64,000 bases of DNA from Echinococcus granulosus. Its lineage: Eukaryota; Platyhelminthes; Cestoda; Cyclophyllidea; Taeniidae. The translations under genes and the position numbers were made by a program. Numbering within the stretch: position 1 is the first letter of the stretch; every line of letters starts with the position of its first letter. Below the pieces are notes generated by a model that saw only the letters and a list, made by a program, of their open reading frames with translations, was not told the origin of the DNA and did not search any database. This document shows, piece by piece, positions 25,429 through 43,900 of this stretch. The stretch is taken from contig NW_020170395.1 of the NCBI RefSeq assembly GCF_000524195.1, positions 876,718 through 940,717 on the forward strand, read 5' to 3'.

Positions 25429-26824
25429 TTTCGACAGCGCCTCAAGGGTTGAGTTGTCTGACATGTTCCATTGGTTTTTCAAGCTTTGTACGCATTCCTT
25501 AGTCTACAGTCGATCCAGCAGCAGGAGGATGCAAGCGTTAAGATTGCGTGTGCGATGAAAAGACGAAGTTTCGGCTTCTTATTATCAACCTAGGATTGTT
25601 TGTTCTATTGTTTGTAACTAACGTTTTCAGGATGACCTCGCCTAGTGTCACTATCCCTCTATATCACGTCATGCACTCCTGGGAACTGTCCAAATTTGAA
25701 TACTTTGTTCACATTTTGGTTGGTACCCAAAAGCTGATGTGCTATCTTATCTCTTAAGATATACCAACTGTATGAGGTTTCCAGAAGAGAGCATCCATAC
25801 GTCAGCATTGGGTAGCTTCCACTACTTGCATATCACTTTTCGCCTTGACCTCGAACCCGCCGATATTAGCCAGTCAGTTTGTGTGACCTTAGCATTTGTC
25901 ACCTTTGTCCCCATTATATATTTTCACCTTTCAGTTTTCCATCCTCGGTGTATTTGAACAGGCTTTTCAATTATTTTTTCCCACACAAAGGCGCGCAGTG
26001 AAATTCGCTGCATGCATTTGCATAATTAGGACAGATCATCGAACATACATCGAAATTTCTGCTAGATTTGATGTCTGGGTCAACTGTTGGACTCTCGAAA
26101 AAACAAGAAATGTGAACCCTACCTTGATTTATAACATTCAAATGGAACATTACTCAATGCGGCAGGTGAGTTTGACGCGCAGGTAGTGTTCATCCGCGTG
26201 AGCCCGGAAGGCATGGGAGTAAGCACCTGAATGCGCCCGTAAGTACAAAAAGCGAGAGCATCCCCTCGTTTTTCAACATGAAGGTGACTGCTACATCAAC
26301 TTAATGAGTGACTAAAAAGTTGCGGACTCACCAGAGGCTAAACATGTGAGCAATGTCCAGAACCCGTGCTGGATTATGAGAGATTTTAACATAGTGAGGC
26401 TGATCTTTCGGATGGCGAGGATTCTAGCCTTTGTGACAATTGGGTTTTACATAACCAACCCAAAATTTATTTACCCAATTCACAAGGGACCTAACTCAGC
26501 TGCCTAAGGTGCCGAGCTTGCAGGGTAGCTCGGAATTGTCAACCGATGGGAAATTTGTTTTGACTACTTACACAAATTACAAGTCTACAAAAGTGTCCAA
26601 GTGCCATGGTCACGGTGTACTCCGCCTTTAAAGACCATGGGATACTGTGCGTGCATAACCTTTACGCCGAAGTTGAGACAGAAAAATTGCAACACTTCTT
26701 GATGTACCCGGGGTCCGTAAACATGCTCAATAGTTTGCCTGCTACAGAGAAACAGGTAATCGTGATGTAAAAATGATGGTGGATGATGTTACCTATGTAC
26801 AAAGGGCGTATGAGGATGTGCCGA
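25429..26824. other. Non-coding stretch between the gap and the DHX16 3' end
   Basis: About 1.4 kb. The plus-strand open frames at 25548-25757, 25739-25957 and 25896-26186 overlap each other and have no family features or splice structure. The part nearest 26824 should hold the DHX16 3' UTR and polyadenylation site; no unique signal could be chosen. Confidence 0.5.
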
Positions 26825-35266
<8,442 letters not shown>

Positions 35267-35273
35267 TTCCAAA

Positions 35274-35843
35274 CTAAAACGATGCTAATCAAATGCACTA
35301 ACAGAATACCATTAACAAACAAAGTATTAGGCGATCCCTCACCCAGGAAAAATATGGGCTAGGTGGGCCATTACATCTAGTTTCTAGGTCACTGAATGAA
35401 TGCTTAGCAAACTGAGACTGCTTGTAGTCATAAGTTGTCTGAAGGTTTTGTAAAGTATTTTTAACTCCAAACATACAAAAAATTTCTTTTTCTTTAAAAG
35501 CAAAGGTTGAGCTAAATTGTTGGAAACTAGGAATATTAATATATGATATGCAAATCTACTTCTATTTAATCTTATGCTCATTTCAAACGCATCGATATTC
35601 TAACAAAGTGAGCAAAGCACTTAAGAAAACTGATAAGTCTTGTGACGCAAAATAAAATACTGGCAACTTCTTGGGTGGATTTCAATGTAACGCCAAGTTT
35701 GTATTAACCTGATGTCTGTTAAATTCCGCGTTTAACCACGCGGGACCTATGAACTTTACGCTATGCATACTTATTTTTAGAAACGCGGTTTCTTGCTGGG
35801 TTCTATAATCTGCTCACTATCCCCTAGGGTAATAATGAACCCA
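35274..35843. other. Spacer upstream of the DHX16 exons
   Basis: No coding segment recognised. It may contain the DHX16 promoter or an unrecognised first coding exon and 5' UTR. Rich in short A and T runs. Confidence 0.5.
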
Positions 35844-36228
35844 TGCAGTGTCCCCAGACTTCCCTGAAGATTGAAGACTACATAATACTCGGGCAAAATA
35901 TATTGTAACACGATGGTGGTTTATCCCTCGGTATTGGTGAGGCACCACATTTGTACTTCTTGTACCTCGCTGGGTAAGCTGGCCTTCGGGCCATGCCAGT
36001 AACCCAGACACCTTCTCTGTGCTGAATATATTTATTCTGCCCGAATGTTGTGTCTTCTTTCGTCTTCAGGGAGTCTTGGGACGCTACCATATATTCAGCA
36101 CAGAGATGGTTTCTGGGCTACTGGGATGGCCTGAAGGCCAACCCACCCAGCAAGGTACACGAAGGCTAATTCAAAGTACAAAAGTGGCGCCTCACCAATA
36201 CCGAGGGATAAACCACCATCGTATTACA
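35844..36228 (-). mobile_element. Solo-LTR-like repeat interrupted by a second LTR, copy 2
   Basis: On the minus strand the outer copy starts TGTAATACGATGG at 36228, runs to GCTGAATATAT near 36090 and resumes at 35903 with TTTGCCCGAG. It ends with CACTGCA near 35844. Removing the inserted plus-strand copy (35904-36089) and one TATAT gives a continuous LTR of the same family. No duplicated target was found at its outer ends. Confidence 0.88.
35904..36089 (+). mobile_element. Solo-LTR-like repeat nested in copy 2, with 5-bp target duplication, copy 3
   Basis: 186 bp, starting TGTAACACG and ending CGCTACCA, so it has the TG...CA ends of an LTR. It is flanked on both sides by TATAT (35899-35903 and 36090-36094), a 5-bp target-site duplication. 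It carries the family blocks TATTGGTGAGGC, TGGCCTTCGGGCCATGCCAG, ATTCTGCCCGA and TCTTCTTTCGTCTTCAGGGA. It sits inside a reverse-oriented copy, so the two flanks form an inverted repeat. Confidence 0.92.
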
Positions 36229-37494
36229 TTTATTTCCATGCTTGTATGAGCTGTCACGATATAGAGAAGCACTTAGAGAGAGGACTTTCTGTTTATCTTC
36301 TAATGCAATGGTTTATGCATGGTAATACTGTTTATTGCTGATTTTTGCTTAAAAAAGGGGGTCTTAGCACAATATAATTTAATCAAATTTATGCTGCAAA
36401 ACTTTGCCTATTTGCTTAAGTATCCGTTTTAATCTTCCAAGAAAGTTAGGCTCCGCCTATGCGCTTTTGCTAAACGGCATGGTGTCTGAGTCATGTTAAC
36501 AAATTCTGTGCCTTTCCATACGTCGGAAATAGAGTTTTAGTCCTGGTATAATTCTTTTTTCCCTTAAAAAATTCAGAGTGCTACGCATATTTTACTTGAG
36601 GAGCAGATACTCAAATCTTGAGTTTCTGCTGGCTTCTAGCCATGTGTGACTTCAAGGGGCACAGTTTTGGACTCAGGTTTAACACATTCGCACGCTATTT
36701 TCTAATATTTAGAGGCCTCTCTAAGACCAACTTTTGACAGCATAATAAAGACCGCATCTAGCAAAGTGTTCTTTGGCGTTCGCCTTCTTTTGGTCCGTTA
36801 GCACAAAGGAAATTCCTATAAACACACTGTCTTAGGAACGTGTAATATGATGTCCAGAACTACGCCTTAAGTTGGAGCATATGCGATTTATGAAACTAAG
36901 CTTTATTGTATATTCCAACAAACAGACCTAAACTATAAAACGCATTCCTTGTAACTACTGTGGTGTGTGTAATACTTATTGGTTTTAATGGACATTTCAG
37001 AAAGGAGGCAAGCAAAAAATTCGAATCTCGTGACCGGTTCGTCCTCTCCCGTACTTAGTGACTGCGGTTCCCCTCCTTCTTGAACGTTGCATTTTCTCCC
37101 TCAATCTTTTCATTTCTAATAAATATGTCCAAAATGAGTCAATCGGACTTGTCTAAGAACGCTAGAAATAGGAAAGCGGAGACCGATGAGTCTCGCTCCA
37201 CATGTGCGTCTTATTAGTACTTGTTTGCAAACATTTAAGAAGCAACCACCAAACAAATGTAAAGCCTAGAGTCTTGTTTAACTCTGACTCTAGTTACACG
37301 ATAAATTAAATCTCAGCAGATTATAGTCTCGCCTTGATTTTCGGCCTTTAGGATACACTAATTGAGCTTCATTTTCCCTGACAGTACAAGTACATGCTCT
37401 TCACAGTAATATGGCCTGATACGGTTTCGGAGAAGAATTAGGGTGCTAAACTAGGGCATAGTGGATCATGTAGGCATTTGCCTAGGGGGATAAT
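36229..37494. other. Spacer between LTR copies
   Basis: About 1.3 kb, AT-rich, with no coding or RNA gene recognised. It is part of the divergent intergenic region between DHX16 and the MICU-like gene. Confidence 0.5.
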
Positions 37495-37696
37495 TGTAAT
37501 ACGATAGTGGTTTATCCTCCAGCATTGGTGAGGCGCCACTTTTGTACTTTGAATTATCCCCCTTGTACCTTGCTGGGTGGGCTGGCCTTTTGGGCCATGT
37601 CAATAGCCCAGACACCTTCTCTGCGCTTAATATAGATTCTGCCCGAGAATTTTGTCTTCTTTCGTCTTCAGGGAGCCCCGGGACGCTACGTAATGG
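37495..37696 (+). repeat. Solo-LTR-like repeat, copy 4
   Basis: Starts TGTAATACGATAGTGG and shares TTGGTGAGGCGCCACTTTTG, TTGCTGGGTGGGCTGGCC, ATTCTGCCCGAG and TCTTCTTTCGTCTTCAGGGA with the copies near 36 kb. The 3' end GGGACGCTAC is near 37688; the exact end is unclear. ATAAT precedes the start and a similar GTAAT follows the end, perhaps a decayed target duplication. Confidence 0.85.
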
Positions 37697-38009
37697 CCGT
37701 CCTTGGTATGAAGGAGTAAGCCAAGGGCTTGAAATTAAGATTGCCTAATCTGCATCTACATTTTCTATCACTTGCTCATAAAATAAGTTTGGCTAAGTAA
37801 TATTCGGTTTTTGACATATGCAGCCGTCAGTTTGAATTTCTACTCTGTATAAAATACACGTCCGCTAACTCAAAAATAGTGCTTAGCTTATTCATCACTC
37901 TCAGCCAGGACTTTTATATTTTTAGGTAGCTTTATTGTTTAATGCACTTGAATGCTTCGTGCTGAAAATGAAACCACATGTTTTGTTTTTCTGATTGGCT
38001 TGCGTTTTT

Positions 38010-38028
38010 GCCTGCCGCTTCTGCTTAG
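38010..38028 (+). promoter_or_regulatory. Splice-acceptor-like site before the MICU-like start codon
   Basis: A pyrimidine-rich tract ends in cttctgcttag, 10 nt before the ATG at 38039. It could be the 3' site of a 5'-UTR intron or a spliced-leader acceptor, since flatworms use trans-splicing. Transcript data would be needed to choose between them. Confidence 0.4.
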
Positions 38029-38038
38029 GATTCAAGAT

Positions 38039-40688
38039 ATGAAACGGTTTTTTCGCAATGCTTTGTCACACATTTTTCGCCAGTTGCGAAGAGCATCATT
38101 ACCGAACCGTTTGTATCGTACAGTCGCTGGAGCTTCTCTATTTTCACTGGCCGTCACATCAGCTCACCTGGTTGTGCCCTTTGGTCAGAAAAATGGAACC
38201 TCTAATAAATTGCTGAGTTTTGTACCCGATATTGAACTATCTGGTGAGGTAAATCCGTATAATAAATTCGATTGCAGCATGTTCTGGTGCGTCTCTTCCA
38301 AAAATTTGCCTCTGTTGAGGTTAATGGTGAGGCCTTCATGACACCTAGAGATTTCATTGATTGTGTAACCGGTGCTAGACCGCCAGTCAGTATTAAACGC
38401 CACGTGATTGATACCGGTATGGCGGAACAGCTTCTTGCTAAGACACCTCGTGTTTCTTCGAGTTGTGGTGCCTTGTTTCACACTCTTGACAGAAGTGGAC
38501 TGATTTCTTGTTCAGAATACCTCTTTTTACTATCAGTATTAACTAGTAGGTTATTTTTATGCCTTTCTGCATTCTTAGACAGCAGTTATAATTTGCATGT
38601 ACTATTCAGGATGTTTGATCAGGATTTCAGTGAAAGTATAGAAAAGTCTGAATTCTTTCAGGTAAAGTTGATTCTGCTGACTTAGCGTTGACAGATAATG
38701 AACTTATGCAACATGAAATTTTGGGCCGGAAAATCTGCCGAACAGGTTTGGGATTAACCATTTCACCAACCGTTTAGTCTGCATCACAATGTTCTACCAC
38801 AATTCAGCGTCACTTCTTCAATGAAGACGGTCGTGGAAAGCTTGTGTATAAAGACTTTCTTAAGTAAGCAGTATTTTTTTCTTTTTCTGTGGGCAAAGTT
38901 GGTAGTACCTTGCAGTAATTTTGATTTTTAACCTCAGATTTATCTTAGGACTGCAAACTGAGGTTCTGCGAGCGGAGTTTTATCGCTTTAGCTGCGGAGA
39001 TGACTCGATTTCGCCGTTACAATTGGCTCAGGCGATCTTGCGGTACGCCGAACTGCCGGACAAACTAAAAGGAAAAGGGCTTGAGCTTGTCGCAGAGAGC
39101 ATAATGTTTGAAGAAGACAGCATCGATTTTGAGTCCTACTGCTCTTTCTTTAATCTCCTCTTTCAATATGAAGATCTATGCTCAGCCCTTAAAATGTACA
39201 TGCTCTCCAATCGCGCAATTTCGAGAGGTACGTTTTTTGTCCCTTTTTATGCTTCAGTATTGACTTCTCAGTCGCTGATGAACTTTTTCTTCGCCTTGCA
39301 GAAGAGTTTCAGCGTGCAGCTCGTGCTGTGACCGGTAAACGAATGAACGACGTCATCGTCAACACGGTCTTCCTGTTATTCGATGCCGATGGGGATGGTC
39401 ACTTAAGCGCGGAGGAATTCATCTCTGTCATGCGCTCCTACCTCGCTCGTGGGACACGTAGTCGGGTAGGAATATTTTTGCCGATGGATGAATCTTTCAA
39501 AGTCCTCGATCACCTTTTTTTCACATAGGGCCTTACTCAACTTAACGAATTGGAACTTTTTTTAAGTCCCATATTTTTAATTATCTTTAGAAAGTGTTAG
39601 CAGTTTATGGGAGGAGTGGCTGATGTTCTTTCGAACAACTTCCCCATGGGATGTTTTGAATGAAGTAGATTATTTGTCTTTCTACCCTGTATAAACTGTT
39701 ACTGAATCGGACGTAATCGATCTTCGTCTATTTGTGGATTTCATGCTCATTTATTACTTTTTCTCTTACACTGTATGTCAGAAAGTCATTAGTGTCGATA
39801 AACTTCATTTTTGATTTAAAATAGCTTAATTTTATGCCGTTTTGTGAAGTTTGCTCATGCAGTGGGGACAATTTCTGTTTCGGTAAAGCATCTTTTTTGC
39901 ATATTTAGGGAAGGTTTTAGTTCCCAAGGTATAAGATCCTGGTCAAAATATTTCAATACGCGATTAAAAACACTTTCATGTGGATTTTCTGACTACGTAG
40001 CATTGTTTTGGCATCTTTCAATGAAGACTAGAATTTTGATAAGCATTCGTGGCCCATACCTGAAAGAGGCTCTTGTAAAATGTGTAAAATAGTTCGCTTA
40101 TTAAACATTACAATTCAATCTGACTAGTAGTGATAATACGGGGCATCAGGTATTCATTTCTTACTTCTTCTTTTTAAGCTAACAAACGAATCAAACATGC
40201 AAAGCTTCACTTCTTGTGTTGGAACCAGGATGAGGGCAATTTCGTAACAAACGTACAATTGCCTGCGCTTACCACCTCATTTGCATGGCTTAAATTGTGC
40301 ATGTAGAGTTCCCTTCATTTCTCTTCTTTTATTTCCTGTATTTGATGCCTGTCGTTTATTTATATTTATGAGTAATAAAGAGTGGCTCAACTCTACAGTT
40401 TTTTTCAAAATGTCTTTTCTGCTTGTTTTGCTCTGTTTGTTTTCTATACGTCATCTCCTAATTGGTAAAAATGTTGTTAATTGTTTTTTTGCTACATCAT
40501 AAATTGATTTTTTAAAGACGTCTACCTCGCATTCACGCATAATCCTTCACCAGTCTGGTAACTCGATTCCCATTGGTCAGCAAGACTTGGGCAGCACCCT
40601 CTGTTCATCTATTTCAACTCTCACGTCTAGCCGATCCGAGAAATGGTTGCAAATTAACGGTCAAAATGTACACGGTACACTTGATTAG
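38039..40688 (+). CDS. Mitochondrial calcium uptake regulator, MICU2/MICU3-like EF-hand protein
   Basis: Regulatory subunit family of the mitochondrial calcium uniporter, acting in the intermembrane space. Exons: 38039-38248, 38278-38545, 38579-38661, 38695-38745, 38778-38863, 38938-39227, 39302-39457 and 39591-39694 (TAA); phases are consistent and give 415 aa. An alternative 3' end uses donor GAA|gtagat at 39664 and exon 40518-40688 (TAG). The N-terminus (MKRFFRNALSHIFRQLRR) is an Arg-rich presequence followed by a hydrophobic patch. Family blocks: RLFQKFASVEVNGEAFMTP, SEYLFLLSVLT, LQTEVLRAEFYRF and AISREEFQRAARAVTG. Two canonical EF loops are DQDFSESIEKSE and DADGDGHLSAEE. LQTEV and ISREEF favour MICU2/3 over MICU1. 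Introns of 29, 33, 33 and 32 nt occur, the others being 74 nt or longer. An in-frame ATG at 37952 is an alternative start; I prefer 38039 because it gives the clean presequence. Confidence 0.88.
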
Positions 40689-40922
40689 GCCATGTATGCA
40701 GGTCAAGTGATTTTAAACGAAATTTTGAGTTCTGTCGATATCTGTTTACTTGGTGAATTCATGTGGCGATGAAATAATGCAGATCGTTAACTTCCGACCT
40801 GTTCAACTATCCCTTTTTTAGAAAAGTAATAAGCAACCTTAGAACCTCTATTTTACCAAATTGTTTCTGCGCCTATGTATGTGTGCATACAGAAGTGTTT
40901 AGTTTCACCACAGGTAGATACA
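40689..40922 (+). promoter_or_regulatory. Short spacer before MRPL24 with acceptor-like site
   Basis: Only 234 bp separate the extended MICU 3' end from the MRPL24 start codon. The sequence tttcaccacag ends at 40913, nine bases before the ATG at 40923. This fits a 5'-UTR acceptor or a spliced-leader acceptor in a two-gene transcript. The function is inferred. Confidence 0.35.
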
Positions 40923-43900
40923 ATGCCTCGTGTTTCCACCAAGTTCTCCACTCCAATATTGGCACATTTAAGGTTTCCCAACTCAGGATCAAACGAAATC
41001 GAAAGAAGAACGCACATTATGTCGGGTACAATTGAGTGGGGTAGCGTGAGCCGAAATAGACTACTGTAAGGAGGCAGTCGCAATTCTTCATCTAATCCGA
41101 GCGGGTTACGATTTTGCTTCGCAGAATCCCGCCTTCCAGTTCGCCTATTGGCCCCGCTACGTGGCGCGACTGCTGCGTTTTCGTCCCGTCTTTCGCGGTG
41201 ATCTTCAGGGCTGGTCCTTCGAGATGGATCGCTCTATGCCCTTCGAGTTGCCTGACGCCAAACCTCACGAGGTTTGTCCCTTTATATTTACTCCTTACTT
41301 AATAGGACCTTTAAAATGGCTAACGCGTAAATCTCCAACTTCTACTCAACTGTTATTAAGCTGAAATTTTGCTACATAGGCATGTGTGATCGAGACAGGC
41401 ACGTTCCACTTTAAATCACCTGAATTCCCGTAGTCTGCAGTATTAAATGAATGGTATGTTTATATGGAATGCCATAGTATTTTGTGGCCTCTACAACTAG
41501 GAAACGTGTTAATTGCACCTCAAATTCTGGTTCTTTTTTAAAGTTCTTTTAAAACTATCGTTTTCGAAACGACTTTTACAATTTATTTAGCATTGCTCGT
41601 TGGGACTATGTAAGTACACCTTAGTTTCATGCTTTTCTATAAAATGTCTTCTTCAAATTGATCACTCTGTCCCTTCAGACTATTTATTATGAATAATACA
41701 CCCTTACTCAGATCTGTCATTGTGATCAATCCAAGGATTTGAGTGATATATGTGCGAAGTTTTGAGTAGCTCTTTCTTTCATGTTTGCATCAAGCTACCT
41801 CAGCCTCAAATATTAGCATAGCAAACGACATGAAAAGTGTGGTGGGATTTCCGATGTTCCCTTCCCCGAGCGGTTTTGAAGTCGTTGCTTACTGATTCCT
41901 GTCTGCTACTTCCCGTGTTCCAATAACAGGCTTGTTTCGATCAGTGACCCGATTCTAGTGTGTCGAATCAGGGGGCCTGATGTTTGTAAAAAATATTATA
42001 GGGATTGAGCTAACTTGTGAGTGAGAAGAACTGAAATATCGGCGTTTTTTGGTTGGAATTTTATGACTATAAGATTACGCATCATTCGCAAGCATTTGTT
42101 AGGGGTTTCCTCATGTGCTGGATTTGGAAGTTGCCATTTAGCCTCTATCCATTGCAATAGCTCATTGTCCTTTAAATCGTGATTTTTAGTGCGGATAATT
42201 GTTATGTTTCAAATAAGCATTGTGATGCGTCGAGACCCTTTGGCTGTCAAGGACATCTGATGAACCCACAACTCGATGGCTGGCAAATTTTTACTCCGGT
42301 GATCGTAAACTTAATCGTGAAGCAGCTATGTTGGAGGGCCGTAGGTATCTAACAGATGTTGGCCCAGTGGATAGATTAAGGTAAGGTAGCTAGAAGACTT
42401 GATCAGCTTCATTCGCATGCATAAAACACTGATCCAAAGGGAAGCCGTCTCAAGGCCTTTTTTGTCATCAGTATAGTGATATGAACTATTTTCGCATAGT
42501 CATTGCTAAGAAAATGGTCTAACACTGGATTTATTCATGAGTTGCAAGCATTTTACACTGGAACTTAATGCCAAAACAATGTCTCAAGCTGAAGCGTTGA
42601 TTTTCCTCACACAGCATAACTTCATTAGATCTGTCAATTCCATCATAGCCGCAATTAGACCTTTAGGGATGATACGTCTATTGAGATAGGTCAATCACTT
42701 CCAGGGAAGCTCAAACTGGCCATGCAATTTTGATGATCTGTAGAAACTGGATCCTGCACCAGCCTCCATGAAATGGACCGCATCTTGGAAGAAATGGAAG
42801 TATTCAACTGGTCCTATGTAAAGCCCTTTTTGCTGCAATTTTATCGTTTTCTACCCCTTCTCCGGGTTTTTCGCGAAGGTAGTGAAATCATGTCCTTTCG
42901 GTGCGCAATCACTTATTTGGTGTGCTACAACTAAGCGAACTCGAAACAATTTTGGTGTTGTGTGTTTCGCAGCCTACTAGCACACAACTTAAGGAGTCTT
43001 TCTATTGTTTGCAAGTCTCGTCTTCTACTCTCCAAATTTCTTTGGTGGCAACTGACATCGATGATTTTCCATCATAAAGTGACAAGATGCATCATTAGTA
43101 GTTCAAGTGGGTGGGCGTTTCTATTTCTTTCCGAGACCTGACAATACAAACATATTTAACAAATACTTCTATTGCTACAGTTTGCAGAGGAGAAATGGCT
43201 GCCAGTATGGCGCTTCTCAGAGCAGCCACCGTGGAATATTGCGAACCGCCTCTCGACCTTTCCCTATCGTACCGACTGGTGTGTTGTTCATCCCGACGGC
43301 AAACGCACTCGCGAACGCCTCACTGGTATGAGTCCCGAGGAACAGACCATCTTCAAGGGCGATCGTGTTATTGTGCTCAAGGGAGTCAGCAGGGGCAAGG
43401 TTTATCTCTTTTTTGACTAGCCACTCGCTTTAATTCTCCCCCTCGGTAGCCCTAACTTACTTTTAACCGTTTATTTTCCCCGCTATTTCTTCGCATTTTA
43501 AGTATCCACTTAGAAAGAGGCTCTGAAATTCACCTGATAAATAGTCTTTATTCTTTCCTCTTTAATCCTTCGTTCTTCTATTCGTGGTGGTCGCTCAACT
43601 TGGTTCCGTTCCTTTCTTCCCCTCATCTTGCTCTAACCGTCTCAGGTCATCGAAACTGCTGAAATTCATTACAAGTAGAATTCCTGTAGTAACTGTTTAT
43701 AACTAGCAAAACGCTTAGGAAACAAGAATCTTTTGCCAATTTTGCTCATGGGACTTTCGTTTTGGGTTGCATTTATTGTCTGCTGAAAATGGCAATATAC
43801 TACTTATCATCCCTTCCATTTTCACGCTTCCTTCATGCAACGGGACTAATTGGAGCAATTGAAATTCATTCCGTAGCGTTTTGAAAACATTAAATTTTCA

